From: Gammaproteobacteria bacterium
GTDB lineage: Bacteria > Pseudomonadota > Gammaproteobacteria > Enterobacterales > Alteromonadaceae
Direction: 5' to 3'
DNA length: 64,000 nt
Assembly: GCA_018826295.1 (NCBI GenBank)
Contig: JAHJZX010000033.1
Coordinates: forward strand, 1-64,000
This document shows positions 11,135-20,216 of this stretch, piece after piece (position 1 is the first letter of the stretch; every line of letters begins with the position of its first letter). The notes beneath the pieces were generated by a model. It saw only the letters and a program-made list of their open reading frames with translations. It searched no databases and was not told the DNA's origin. Position numbers and translations under genes: made by a program.

Positions 11135-12229
11135 TTAAGCCAGCAGCCGTTGCTGCGCCTGATTACGTCCTTGCTGTTTGGCTTGATACAACAATACGTC
11201 AGCTTGCTGCATCAGTTCACCAGATCCGCTTACGCACGTCGGATCTGTCAGCGTTACCACGCCAATAGAGGCCGTCACGACGCCAAACGGCGATGCTGCG
11301 TGTGGTATGGCCAAACTGGCCAGTTGCGCGGGTAGCTGCAGTAGTGCTGCGGCTTCTGTCGCGGCATGTTGCTCGATCAGAATAAATTCTTCGCCACCAA
11401 AACGTACTACGGTTAATGCCGGATTGGCTGACAGCAACCGGGCTATTTGCACTAATACCAGATCACCGTCTAAATGGCCATAGTGGTCGTTATAGCGTTT
11501 AAAATAATCAATATCCAGCAAACCCAGTGACAGCTGTTGCCCGCTGCTCAGCTCTGTTAGTTTTTGCATTAAACGCTGCTCAAAGCTGCGCCGGTTTAAT
11601 AAGCCGGTGAGCTGGTCGGTTTCGGCTTTTTGTTGCTCTAACCGCACGGCTTTAAACTGGTTGCGTAGTAGCTTATCAAACTGGCGTTGCCAGCTCAGGC
11701 ATAAGGTTATGCTAATCAGCAGGTAAAAAATGCCCCAACCGGTATCCGTGCTGCTGCAGTATTTAATAAACAACAGGTTGCTAAGCAACAACAGCCACAG
11801 CAGCAGCTTTTGCTGTAAATGAAATATAGGCATAGCAGCGATGGCAAAGGCAACCAGCATCGGGCCACCTTCACCCAGTTTGTCAAAGTATTGCCCGCTG
11901 GCATAAAAGGTTACGGCAAGCAGTACTATTACCGCAGCACTTACCGCCAGCCAGCCCTGCAACCAGTTATTGGCATTGAGCCGCACTGAGTACATTAAAT
12001 ACAGCCAGATAATCGCAACGGCTGCATAGCGGGCCAGATTATTCAGGCTGTGCCAGCTGTCGCCCAGCAATATATCGGTGGCGCAGAAAATTAACATCAG
12101 GCCAATGCATATCAAGGCTAAGCGTTTGGTGCTGGCGCGGGTTTTTTGCACCAGATGATGGCGAAACTCGGCTTCACTGGCCGGATCCAGGTAGCTGGAC
12201 GCCGGAAAAAACGGTTTTATCAGCGGCAT
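11135..12229 (-). CDS. Membrane diguanylate cyclase (GGDEF)
   Basis: Makes cyclic di-GMP from two GTP. The N-terminal half (about 1-190) contains five or six hydrophobic segments and should be a membrane sensor of unknown ligand. A short helix (about 185-205) leads to a GGDEF domain beginning TDQLTGLLNRRSFEQRL, with DIDYFKRYNDHYGH and the active-site signature FGGEEF. The RxxD inhibitory site normally just before the signature is not seen. The start is uncertain: the frame opens with TTG at 12241, but the ATG at 12229 (MPLIKPFFP) is preferred; neither has a strong ribosome binding site. No partner gene is adjacent. Confidence 0.9.
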   Translation of the reverse strand: MPLIKPFFPASSYLDPASEAEFRHHLVQKTRASTKRLALICIGLMLIFCATDILLGDSWHSLNNLARYAAVAIIWLYLMYSVRLNANNWLQGWLAVSAAVIVLLAVTFYASGQYFDKLGEGGPMLVAFAIAAMPIFHLQQKLLLWLLLLSNLLFIKYCSSTDTGWGIFYLLISITLCLSWQRQFDKLLRNQFKAVRLEQQKAETDQLTGLLNRRSFEQRLMQKLTELSSGQQLSLGLLDIDYFKRYNDHYGHLDGDLVLVQIARLLSANPALTVVRFGGEEFILIEQHAATEAAALLQLPAQLASLAIPHAASPFGVVTASIGVVTLTDPTCVSGSGELMQQADVLLYQAKQQGRNQAQQRLLA

Positions 12230-12280
12230 ATGGATGAACAATTATGACAATAGCCCTAAGCATAGCAGTTTAACGCTTTG

Positions 12281-13198
12281 TTACATCAGGCCTTTTAAAA
12301 ACGCCACTACACTGCGGCCCAGTGCACTTAAGGCATAACCGCCTTCCAGCATGGCAACAATACGTCCCTGGCAATGCTTATCAGCCAGTTGTTTAAGTTG
12401 CTGTGCTATCCATTGATAGTCATCTTCGGTCAGTAAAAACTGCGCCATATCGTCTTCGCGGTGGCCGTCAAAGCCGGCCGATACCAGTATCAGCTGCGGC
12501 TTAAAGGCATGAATGCGGGGTAGCCAATGTGTCAGGATCTGTTCGCGCCAGAGTGCTGGCTGACATAAAGCCGGTAGCGGCAGGTTTTCAATATTCGCCG
12601 CCATTGGTGTGTCACCGCTATTGGGATATAGCGGAAACTGAAAAGAAGAGCAAAACAACACCCGCTTGTCACCGGCGAAAATATCTTCGGTGCCGTTGCC
12701 ATGGTGTACGTCAAAATCGATAATGGCTACACGCTCAAGGCCATGCTGTTCCAGTGCATGCAAAGCGGCAATAGCGATATTGTTAAAGATACAAAAGCCC
12801 ATCGCCTGATCGCGGGTGGCATGGTGGCCAGGCGGGCGCACGCTGCAAAATGCCTGCTGATTTGTCTGGTGAAGGACTAAATCTACCGCATTAATTCCCG
12901 CGCCGGCGGCATGCAGGGCAGCGTCCAGGCTGTGCTGCATCATCTGGGTGTCGGGATCAAGCCAGATATAGCCATTGGTCGGTGCTTTGGCATAAATTTC
13001 ATTGATATATAAATTACTGTGCGCCCGATAGAGGTGTTGTTTGCTGGCGGGCGTGGCGTCGCGCTGCTGGACAACAAACTCCATGCCTGAGCGGATCAGC
13101 TGATCATTAATAGCGCTTAAACGCGCCGGTTGTTCCGGATGGTCGTCACCGGCCAGATGACAATAGCAGTTGGGGTGACTAAATAAGGTGATGGCCAT
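12281..13198 (-). CDS. Histone deacetylase-family deacylase
   Basis: Zinc-dependent amidohydrolase of the arginase/deacetylase fold, predicted to remove acetyl groups from protein lysines or small amines. The 305 residues show SVRPPGHHAT (catalytic His pair), GFCIFNNIAIAA, IDFDVHHGNGT (zinc-binding Asp/His), the SAGFDGHREDD zinc loop and the C-terminal LEGGY motif. The start overlaps by one base the stop of the upstream CoA-transferase/GNAT fusion, so the two are translated together. Pairing with a gene that carries a GNAT domain suggests opposing acetylation and deacetylation, which is an inference. The substrate cannot be read from sequence. Confidence 0.92.
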   Translation of the reverse strand: MAITLFSHPNCYCHLAGDDHPEQPARLSAINDQLIRSGMEFVVQQRDATPASKQHLYRAHSNLYINEIYAKAPTNGYIWLDPDTQMMQHSLDAALHAAGAGINAVDLVLHQTNQQAFCSVRPPGHHATRDQAMGFCIFNNIAIAALHALEQHGLERVAIIDFDVHHGNGTEDIFAGDKRVLFCSSFQFPLYPNSGDTPMAANIENLPLPALCQPALWREQILTHWLPRIHAFKPQLILVSAGFDGHREDDMAQFLLTEDDYQWIAQQLKQLADKHCQGRIVAMLEGGYALSALGRSVVAFLKGLM

Positions 13199-15054
13199 TA
13201 ACTGCTTTCTCCATTGTGGGCGGCGCGAGGTAGACGCAGTTGCAAGTACACCTCAGTTGGGTCATCGCCCGGTAAGCGGCTAAAGCCGGCTTTTTGAAAC
13301 ACGGCCAGCATCGCTTTGTTTTCAGCCCGGACAAAGGCAACCATGCTGGTTAAACCGCGCAACTCTGCTATAGCGATGAGCTCTTGCAGCAGGCGCTTTG
13401 CCATACCTTTACCCTGATACTTTTCTCTGGTGACAAAAGCGACTTCACAGCCGCTGCCATCATGTAACAGATAGTAACGGCCTACCGCCTGAATTTGTAC
13501 TGCAGAGCCTTTTTGCTTCACTATACACAGCGCCAGATCTTTGGATTGATCAACGCCGACTAAAGTGCAGGATTTCTCCCTGCTCATTTGGGTGGGGACG
13601 GCACTGTAGCGTAATTGCAGCGTTTCTTTGGTGTGCGAGTAAAAAAACTCCTGCAACCTGCGTTCATCTGATGGGTTAAGCGGCCGCAGGTCAAACTCTT
13701 CACCGTCGATATGCAACTCTTTAAAGCCGACACTGCCAAGCTCAGGCACTTCTGTTGGCGTATGCAACTGGTAATGTGGCACCCAGAAATGCTGGCGGAT
13801 TTGCTCCAGCAACTGCTGGCGAAACTTAGGATGCGCCACCCGGATAAGCTCGAGTGCGCGCTCGCGGATACTTTTGCCACGCAAAGACGCGACGCCAAAT
13901 TCCGTTACCACATAGTGCACATGGCCGCGCGACGTTACGACTCCTGCGCCCTGGCTTAAATGCGCCACTATGCGCGAGACAGTGCCGTTTTTCGCCGTGC
14001 TGGGCATGGCGATAATCGGCTTGCCGCCATTACTCATCGAGGCGCCACGGCTAAAGTCGACCTGTCCGCCAATGCCGCTGTAAAACATATGGCCGATTGA
14101 ATCTGATACGATCTGACCGGTTAAGTCGACTTCAATGGCACTGTTAATTGATACCATATTATCGTTGCGGGCAATGTTAGCCGGCGAGTTAACATACTCG
14201 CTGGGGTAAAAGCCCATATGCGGATTACAATGCACAAAGTCATACAAGGCTTTGCTGCCAACACAGAAACTTGCGACAGTTTTGCCTGGATGAAAGGTTT
14301 TTTTGCGGTTAGTCACTACGCCTTTTTTAATCAGCTCCATCATAGAGTCGGTGATCATTTCGCTGTGAATGCCTAAATCTTTATGATTGCCCAGATAACG
14401 CAACACGGCATCACACATCTTACCCACGCCAATCTGAATAGTGGCACCATCTTCAACCAGTAATGACACATATTGGCCAACCCGTTCCGTCACCGTATCC
14501 AGTTTTACCACCGGCATTTGTGCCAGTGGCTGTTCGGCATAAAAATACGCACTGATCTGATCTTTATGTATAAAAGCCTGGCCGTAAGTGATAGGCATGG
14601 TTGGGTTTACCTGGGCGATAACTTTCTTTGCCGCTTTGGCTGCAGCAGAAACAATATCGACAGACACGCCCAGTGAATGATAGCCATGTTCGTCAGCCGG
14701 GCTGACCATAATCAGGGCGGCGTCCAACGGCAAAATGCCGTCGCTGAACAACGACGGAATATCCGACATAAAGCAGGGCGTATAGTCGGCGCGGCCTTCC
14801 GCTACCGCACGGCGCACCTGGTCGCCACCGATAAACAGGGCGTTAATTTTAAACAGTTGCTGGTGCTGCGGCTCGGCCCATTTGTTATCTGATAAGGAAT
14901 AAACCTGGACGATTTCGATATCATGTAACTGTTTGGCGTTATTAATCAGATCATCAATCAGTAGAGTAGGGGTGGCCGCATGTGAGCCAATAAAAATGCG
15001 ATCACCGGATTTAAGTAACTGCTGCCAGTTTAACTTGTTGCTGCTTTTGCTCAT
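13198..15054 (-). CDS. Acetyl-CoA hydrolase/transferase fused to GNAT domain
   Basis: A 618-residue two-domain protein. Residues about 1-430 are a family I CoA-transferase of the acetyl-CoA hydrolase/4-hydroxybutyrate CoA-transferase type; the likely catalytic Glu is in DLGIHSEMITD, with later SGIGGQVDF, RIVAHLSQGAGVVTSR and VTEFGVASLRGKSIRERA motifs. Residues about 450-610 are a GNAT acetyltransferase, with the acetyl-CoA loop EKYQGKGMAKRLLQEL and the terminal NKAMLAVFQKAGF helix. The fusion is a known architecture in proteobacteria, but its physiological acyl group is not settled. It is the first gene of an operon with the deacetylase-fold gene. AGG precedes the ATG. Confidence 0.9.
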   Translation of the reverse strand: MSKSSNKLNWQQLLKSGDRIFIGSHAATPTLLIDDLINNAKQLHDIEIVQVYSLSDNKWAEPQHQQLFKINALFIGGDQVRRAVAEGRADYTPCFMSDIPSLFSDGILPLDAALIMVSPADEHGYHSLGVSVDIVSAAAKAAKKVIAQVNPTMPITYGQAFIHKDQISAYFYAEQPLAQMPVVKLDTVTERVGQYVSLLVEDGATIQIGVGKMCDAVLRYLGNHKDLGIHSEMITDSMMELIKKGVVTNRKKTFHPGKTVASFCVGSKALYDFVHCNPHMGFYPSEYVNSPANIARNDNMVSINSAIEVDLTGQIVSDSIGHMFYSGIGGQVDFSRGASMSNGGKPIIAMPSTAKNGTVSRIVAHLSQGAGVVTSRGHVHYVVTEFGVASLRGKSIRERALELIRVAHPKFRQQLLEQIRQHFWVPHYQLHTPTEVPELGSVGFKELHIDGEEFDLRPLNPSDERRLQEFFYSHTKETLQLRYSAVPTQMSREKSCTLVGVDQSKDLALCIVKQKGSAVQIQAVGRYYLLHDGSGCEVAFVTREKYQGKGMAKRLLQELIAIAELRGLTSMVAFVRAENKAMLAVFQKAGFSRLPGDDPTEVYLQLRLPRAAHNGESS

Positions 15055-15095
15055 AACTGACCTGATTGTGCCTTGGTCTGCATAGTGTAAAACAA

Positions 15096-15122
15096 AAAGG
15101 CGACCGCTATGCAGTCGCCTTT
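15096..15122 (-). terminator. Terminator after the OmpW-family gene
   Basis: A 9-bp perfect stem (15096-15104 with 15114-15122) followed on the minus strand by a T-run, located between the OmpW gene stop and the CoA-transferase/GNAT gene start. It separates the two transcription units. Confidence 0.85.
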
Positions 15123-15149
15123 AGTCTTAATCAATACTGAGGTTGGCTA

Positions 15150-15848
15150 TTACAAAGTCCAGCGTAAGCCAAGCATGGCGACATAAGGATCGATATTAAC
15201 AGCAACGCTCTGCACCGTGTTGCCGTTTACCCGGACCCGGCCAGTAGTGTCGATATCCATTTTGCTCAGCATCAGATGCAGGCCTAAACTGTCTGACAGT
15301 TTAATATTTACACCAGCTTGTAATGCCAGGCCAAAAGAGCTTTTAAGCTTCAGGCTGACAGCATCGTTGGCGCCGGTTACATTTAACGCATCCAGTGCGC
15401 CTTCTAGCTGGCCGTCTACCTGCTCATCAAAAAATACCGTGTAGTTCAGGCCTACGCCAACAAAGGGATCAAAGGTCTGTTGCTCTGGCATAAAATGATA
15501 CTGCGCCAGCAGTGTTGGCGGCAAATGTTTGGTTTTTCCCACTTTTAAGCCATCTATGGCCGAGCCGTTAACTTTGATTTCATGGCTAAACGGCGTGGCC
15601 GCAATTAACTGTACTGACCAGTTAGGCGTCAAGGTGTAGTCAAATGTCAGGCCGAGCTGGGTATTGCTGTTAACGCCAACCGCGGTTGAGCCAGCGGGTA
15701 AACCGGCAACCTGTTCAATCACATTCAGGTTTGAGCTGCTGTCATCCGGTGCAACGGTAATAGCGCCAATGTTAACCGCAAAATCGGCGCTGGCCGGTGC
15801 TGCAAGTAGTAACGAGGCCAGAGTAAGTACAGATAGGCTGGTGTTCAT
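15150..15848 (-). CDS. OmpW-family outer membrane protein
   Basis: An eight-stranded beta-barrel with a hydrophobic lateral channel, predicted to pass small hydrophobic molecules across the outer membrane. The 232-residue product starts with a signal peptide ending ASADFAVNIG. It contains the family phrases TFDYTLTPNWSVQL, HLPPTLLAQYHF, FDPFVGVGLNYTVFF and DPYVAMLGLRW. The start at 15848 is chosen for its GGAG site; the frame is open to 15902. The C-terminal residue is Leu rather than the usual Phe. It is monocistronic. Confidence 0.92.
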   Translation of the reverse strand: MNTSLSVLTLASLLLAAPASADFAVNIGAITVAPDDSSSNLNVIEQVAGLPAGSTAVGVNSNTQLGLTFDYTLTPNWSVQLIAATPFSHEIKVNGSAIDGLKVGKTKHLPPTLLAQYHFMPEQQTFDPFVGVGLNYTVFFDEQVDGQLEGALDALNVTGANDAVSLKLKSSFGLALQAGVNIKLSDSLGLHLMLSKMDIDTTGRVRVNGNTVQSVAVNIDPYVAMLGLRWTL

Positions 15849-15926
15849 AAAAATCTCCGCAGTTAAGGTCTGCGGTAATTGTCCACTTTGGCGTGTCGGC
15901 AATATTGGCCTGGATCAATAAAAAGC

Positions 15927-15951
15927 CGGGGCTGCGATTACAGCAGCCCCG
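15927..15951 (-). terminator. Terminator after the DUF3300 gene
   Basis: A 9-bp stem (15927-15935 with 15943-15951) around a 7-base loop, followed on the minus strand by a T-rich stretch. It lies just past the stop of the 15981-17378 gene. Confidence 0.85.
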
Positions 15952-15980
15952 AAGTTTGTTTTACATCAATAAAGTGCTAG

Positions 15981-17378
15981 TTAGTCGATCTGTCTGGCGC
16001 TGTGCCCTTGTCGTTGCACGGTAACGTCGCGTTGCGGCGCACGATATTCACGGGCCGGTGCAGCCGGGCGGGGTTGTGGTGTGGCCCTTGCTGGTTCGGC
16101 GGCTTGACGCTGAATTTTTGTCACCTGCTCCCTGGGAGCTGGCGCTGCCTCACGTCTTACTACCGGTGCCTGATGCTGAGCCGGTGCCGGCTGTTGCACA
16201 TTACGCTGGCGTAACTGCTCGGTGCTGACATGACGCTGCGTTACCGGAGTGTCGCGCTTTTGCCGCTCGTGCCGGTCCGCATTTTGCTCTGGCTGCAAGC
16301 GCTGCGGCTGCTGGCGCTGCTCCGTTGTACGCATACGTTGCTCAGACATCACCGGCCGGTGTTGTCGTGGCAAAGTGTCATCGGTTTGCTGCCGTAGTTC
16401 ACGGATCCTGACTTGTTCTGCCGTTTTGCGTTGATACTGTGCTTTATTTTCCCGCACTGTCACGGTGTCATTGCGCACCTCACGGCTGCGTCGTGCCGGG
16501 TCGGCTTTTAGCTCACGACTGGATTGCTGATAACCATAACCTGAGTTGTAGTGCCGGTTTAAGCGTTCCTGACGGTAGTGCACGCCACGGCGGTGCTCAG
16601 TGTTGTGCTGCCAGCGCCGGGCGTCGGCATAATGTTTATGCCGTTTTGGATAATAGCGTGGCGGCTTATGGTAATAATGATGGTGCACCACGACATGGCG
16701 GTGTTGCCAGTCGAAAATACCAAAGTAAAACCAGGGCCTTACTCTGACACTGATACCCCAGTGGAACGGGTTATGGCGAAAATGCACGCCGGCAGTGTGC
16801 CAGTATACCGGTGGATGTGCCGGCCACCACCAGTCGCCATACACAACGCGTGTGTCATATACCGGTACATAAACAACTTCCTGGCGGGCCGGTTCTATTA
16901 CTATCACTTCACGTTCGCGTTGCACCACAACCTGTTCATTGTCGCGCAAGTTGCCATTGCTATAGGCTTTTTCGCGCAATTGCTGAATGCTGGCCAATAC
17001 GGCTGTTTCATCGGCTAAAAAGGCTTCACCCAGTTGTTGCGTCCAGTCCAGATCTTGGCTTAAACGCTGCAGCAGCTGTGGAAAGGCCACCAGAGCTTTA
17101 ACGCTGGGATCCCAGCTTTTACTTTCTACCGCTTGCAATGCGTCCTCGCCGCTAATGCCCGGATTGTCTTCAAGCCAGCGCGATGCCTGCACCACTTCCA
17201 GCGGATAGGTGGCAGCTATCAACACATGGGTTAGTACGGTGTCAGGATATAACGCCACCGGTGCCAGCATTTGGTCCAGTTCGGCTTGGGTTAAATTGTT
17301 GCTGGCCTGCACTGATTGGCTGAGCAAAAGTGTGCAAATCGCCAGTACCTGAGTTAGTTTCAGCATCAGATGTTTCAT
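15981..17378 (-). CDS. DUF3300 domain protein, exported
   Basis: A 465-residue protein of unknown function with an N-terminal signal peptide (cleavage likely after SVQA). The DUF3300 core (about 30-260) has DQMLAPVALYPDTVLTHVLIAATYP, here cited only as its start DQMLAPVALYPD, the segment WDPSVKALVAFPQLL, and the aromatic stretch VYGDWWWPAHPPVYW. A His/Tyr-rich section (VVVHHHYYHKPP) follows. The tail (about 270-465) is low-complexity, rich in Arg, Gln, Pro and Ala, and looks disordered and strongly basic. A GAGGGT site precedes the ATG. The His-rich segment might bind metal and the basic tail might bind an anionic polymer; both are inferences. Confidence 0.85.
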   Translation of the reverse strand: MKHLMLKLTQVLAICTLLLSQSVQASNNLTQAELDQMLAPVALYPDTVLTHVLIAATYPLEVVQASRWLEDNPGISGEDALQAVESKSWDPSVKALVAFPQLLQRLSQDLDWTQQLGEAFLADETAVLASIQQLREKAYSNGNLRDNEQVVVQREREVIVIEPARQEVVYVPVYDTRVVYGDWWWPAHPPVYWHTAGVHFRHNPFHWGISVRVRPWFYFGIFDWQHRHVVVHHHYYHKPPRYYPKRHKHYADARRWQHNTEHRRGVHYRQERLNRHYNSGYGYQQSSRELKADPARRSREVRNDTVTVRENKAQYQRKTAEQVRIRELRQQTDDTLPRQHRPVMSEQRMRTTEQRQQPQRLQPEQNADRHERQKRDTPVTQRHVSTEQLRQRNVQQPAPAQHQAPVVRREAAPAPREQVTKIQRQAAEPARATPQPRPAAPAREYRAPQRDVTVQRQGHSARQID

Positions 17379-17495
17379 CTTGCTACCCTCGCTTACCGCC
17401 GCTGCCTGAATGGGCTGACGGTTTTTTAAACAGTGTATAGCTTATAGGTGGCTGCGGCTGAATTGAAACTGAACTTTACTGAACCTTTACATAGC

Positions 17496-17523
17496 AAAAA
17501 TGGCAGCTAAAGCTGCCATTTTT
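17496..17523 (-). terminator. Terminator after the acyltransferase gene
   Basis: A 13-bp perfect stem (17496-17508 with 17511-17523), A-rich on one end and T-rich on the other, 14 bases after the stop of the 17538-19250 gene. Confidence 0.88.
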
Positions 17524-17537
17524 CTGATACGGCAGAG

Positions 17538-19250
17538 TTATTCGGTACCGAGATAACGCGCTTTTTTATTGGCTTTAAGCTTGTGCATGTCAACCAATAC
17601 CAGGCCGTCAACGCAGTTTGCAAAATCCGGATCTGTGCCAAAGGCCAAAAACCTGACGCCGCCGGGTTCGCATAACTCACTGTACTGCTTATACAAAGTG
17701 GGCACGCTAAGCCCCATATTGGCTAACAGGTGTTTCAACTGGGTAAAGTCGGCCAGATAGTCATTGCCAGTAAAATGTGATTGCAGCTCAGTTAAAATAG
17801 CCTGCGGCAGCTGATAGGGCTGTTTTGACACTGCGCTTATCTGGGGGGCGCTAAAATACAGGCTGTAAAAGTACACCATCAGATCACGTGCGGCCTGCGG
17901 ATAGCTGCCGGATAAACTGACGCCGCCAAACAGGTAACGAATATCCGGGTTGCGGCGCAAATAGGCTCCTATGCCGTACCATAGGTATTCCAGGCTGCGC
18001 TTGCCCCAGTAACGTGGTTGCACGAAACTGCGACCCAGTTCCAGCCCGGCGTCTAAATAGGTATTCATACTGTGATCAAACTGAAACAGCGATGCGGTAT
18101 ACAAACCGTTTTCGCCATGCTCTGCCAACACCTTTTGCGTATTAGCGAAGCGGTAGGCACCGACGATTTCCAGATCGTCTTGATCCCATAAAAGCAGTTG
18201 CTCATAGTGACTGTCAAAGCGGTCGATATCGCGGCGCAAACCGCTGCCTTCTCCTACAGCGCGAAAGGCAAATTCACGTAAGCGGCCAATTTCGCGCAGT
18301 ATCGGCGAGCTTTGCTGGTGCCGGTACAGGTAAATTTGTTTACCGTCACCGGTTTGGCCGAGTAATTCACAGTTTTCTACCGCTTTTTTCAATGTCACCC
18401 GATCTTCCGGGTGGGCAATAGCACTTTGGGTAAGAAACAGTGCGGGTTTGTCTTTCGCCAGCCGGTACAGGTGTTTTTTAAACAACTTAACTTTGGCCTG
18501 GGTTTCTAATGCCAGGTTGGCAAAAGCGTCGTAAGGAATTTGTTCGCCAATACGCATTTCCAATTTCTTGCGTTGTTGATTAAACATTTCCTGCACCAGC
18601 AGCATCGTCGCCAGTGGCTTGTACAGCATAGAGGCGCCATAAAACAGGGCGGAATTGCGGCCGTCAATGAAAATAGGCAGTATCGGCGCTTTGGCATTGC
18701 TGGCAAAACGTAAAAAGCCGCTGTGCCATTTACCATCGCGAATGCCCTCGGGCCTTAGCCGTGACACTTCGCCGGACGGAAACAGGATCAGCGCGCCTTC
18801 TGCAGCTAAATGCTGTTGGATGTTATCCAGCGCGCGTCGCTCGGTGCCGCCGCTCATGTTGTTTACCGGTAGCAGCAGGTTGTGTAGCGGCTTAAGTGCC
18901 ATTAACAGCTGGTTCGCGACGACTTTTACATCCGGCCGGATATCACTGACCAGTTTTAACAGCGCCAGGCCATCCAGTGAGCCTATAGGGTGGTTAGCGA
19001 TAATCACTACCCGGCCGGTTGCCGGAATGCGCTCAATTTCGTTGTCGCGTACTGAATAGCGAAAGTTAAAATAGTCCAGTACCTGTTCAACAAATTCCAG
19101 CCCCTGCAGGTGAGGGTAGCGGGCGGCAAAGTCAATGAAGTCCTGCTCATGTAACAGCCGGCGCAGCGCGCCTTTTACCGGCTTATACAGCCAGGGCTTA
19201 TTGCTTAAGCCTGGAAGGTTTTGGGACAGCACCTGGTCAACACTGATCAT
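17538..19250 (-). CDS. Two-domain acyltransferase, OlsF-like (PlsC + GNAT-type)
   Basis: A 570-residue protein. Residues about 70-290 are a lysophospholipid acyltransferase (PlsC-type) with IANHPIGSLDG (His and Asp separated by five residues) and the later FPSGEVSRLRP motif. Residues about 300-560 resemble the hemolysin/OlsB N-acyltransferase domain (LREFAFRAVGEGSG, DHSMNTYLDAGLELGRSFVQP). This order matches OlsF, which makes ornithine lipids in some bacteria. A lipid product is therefore plausible, but ornithine as substrate is not shown by the sequence. The start at 19250 follows GGAG. The next gene upstream encodes an LpxH-like hydrolase. Confidence 0.85.
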   Translation of the reverse strand: MISVDQVLSQNLPGLSNKPWLYKPVKGALRRLLHEQDFIDFAARYPHLQGLEFVEQVLDYFNFRYSVRDNEIERIPATGRVVIIANHPIGSLDGLALLKLVSDIRPDVKVVANQLLMALKPLHNLLLPVNNMSGGTERRALDNIQQHLAAEGALILFPSGEVSRLRPEGIRDGKWHSGFLRFASNAKAPILPIFIDGRNSALFYGASMLYKPLATMLLVQEMFNQQRKKLEMRIGEQIPYDAFANLALETQAKVKLFKKHLYRLAKDKPALFLTQSAIAHPEDRVTLKKAVENCELLGQTGDGKQIYLYRHQQSSPILREIGRLREFAFRAVGEGSGLRRDIDRFDSHYEQLLLWDQDDLEIVGAYRFANTQKVLAEHGENGLYTASLFQFDHSMNTYLDAGLELGRSFVQPRYWGKRSLEYLWYGIGAYLRRNPDIRYLFGGVSLSGSYPQAARDLMVYFYSLYFSAPQISAVSKQPYQLPQAILTELQSHFTGNDYLADFTQLKHLLANMGLSVPTLYKQYSELCEPGGVRFLAFGTDPDFANCVDGLVLVDMHKLKANKKARYLGTE

Positions 19251-19342
19251 ATTTCGCTCCGGTAACACAGCATTAGGCTGGGCTCAGGCTAAAGCGCTTG
19301 TATGACATTCAGGTGTCGGTTTTATGGCAGTTTGCTGAAATT

Positions 19343-20128
19343 TCAGGCGGCTTTTTTTCCGCTGTCAGCCAGCGGCAAGGCGGCAATTTTTTCAGCCTGT
19401 TCAGTGCAATGGTATAGCGCCAGGCTACCGTCATGTTGTTCAATTAAGGCGGTACAGCTATCTATCCAGTCGCCATCATTGCAATAAATAATGCCTTGCT
19501 GCAGGCGAATTTCCGGATGATGTATATGGCCGCATACTACACCGTCAAAACCAGCCCGTTTGGCTTTGGCTATTGCTGCATCGCGATAACGGGCAATGGC
19601 CTTTTGGGCACCGGGTACTTTACTTTTTATGTAGGCGGCCAGGCTAAAGTAACCGCCACCGCCAAGGCGACGTAAACGGTTATACCAGCGGTTTAAAAAC
19701 AGCAGCAAGTCATACAAATTATCGCCCAGCCAGGCATGTAAACGGCCAAAGTTCACTTCTTTGTCGAACTCGTCACCGTGTAACAGTAGTAATTTTTTGC
19801 CCTGTGCTGTGGTATGGCTGGCGCGCAGTGCTATGCGGATATTACCGAAGCTTTTACCGGCGTATAGCCGCAGTGCTTCATCATGGTTACCGGGGATATA
19901 GACAATAGCGGTGCCTTGTTCGGCTTTATCCAGCAAGCAGCGTATAATTTTGTTCTGGCCGCTTTTCCAGTGTACTTGTTTGCGCATGGCCCATAAATCG
20001 ACTATGTCACCCAGCAAATAAATGGTATCGGCCTGGCTTTGTTGTAAAAAGTCTAACAGGTAATCAGCCTGGCAATCTTTACAACCCAAATGTACGTCAG
20101 ATAAAAAGATAGTGCGGCAGTTTAGCAT
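19343..20128 (-). CDS. UDP-2,3-diacylglucosamine diphosphatase-like metallophosphoesterase
   Basis: Calcineurin-fold hydrolase. The 261 residues show all the metal-binding motifs: FLSDVHLG, LGDIVDLW, IPGNHDE, LLHGDEFD and CGHIHHPEIR. The family includes LpxH and its paralogues, which cleave UDP-2,3-diacylglucosamine in lipid A synthesis. This longer form, with an insertion around FLNRWYNRLRRLGGGGYFSL, resembles the LpxH-like branch more than canonical E. coli LpxH, so lipid A synthesis is a family-based inference. It is transcribed toward the OlsF-like gene, which suggests envelope lipid work. It is divergent from ghrA. Confidence 0.85.
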   Translation of the reverse strand: MLNCRTIFLSDVHLGCKDCQADYLLDFLQQSQADTIYLLGDIVDLWAMRKQVHWKSGQNKIIRCLLDKAEQGTAIVYIPGNHDEALRLYAGKSFGNIRIALRASHTTAQGKKLLLLHGDEFDKEVNFGRLHAWLGDNLYDLLLFLNRWYNRLRRLGGGGYFSLAAYIKSKVPGAQKAIARYRDAAIAKAKRAGFDGVVCGHIHHPEIRLQQGIIYCNDGDWIDSCTALIEQHDGSLALYHCTEQAEKIAALPLADSGKKAA

Positions 20129-20216
20129 CAGTAAGTACCATGTTATCTTTAGCCGCCATCAGCTTGCTGGCTGGCTATGTCAGTGGTGTGACGATTTATT
20201 GAAGCTTTGGTGACTT

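Noticed and set aside
16439-17208. Several plus-strand frames opposite the DUF3300 gene
   Set aside because: Open only because of the biased composition of the real gene on the other strand.
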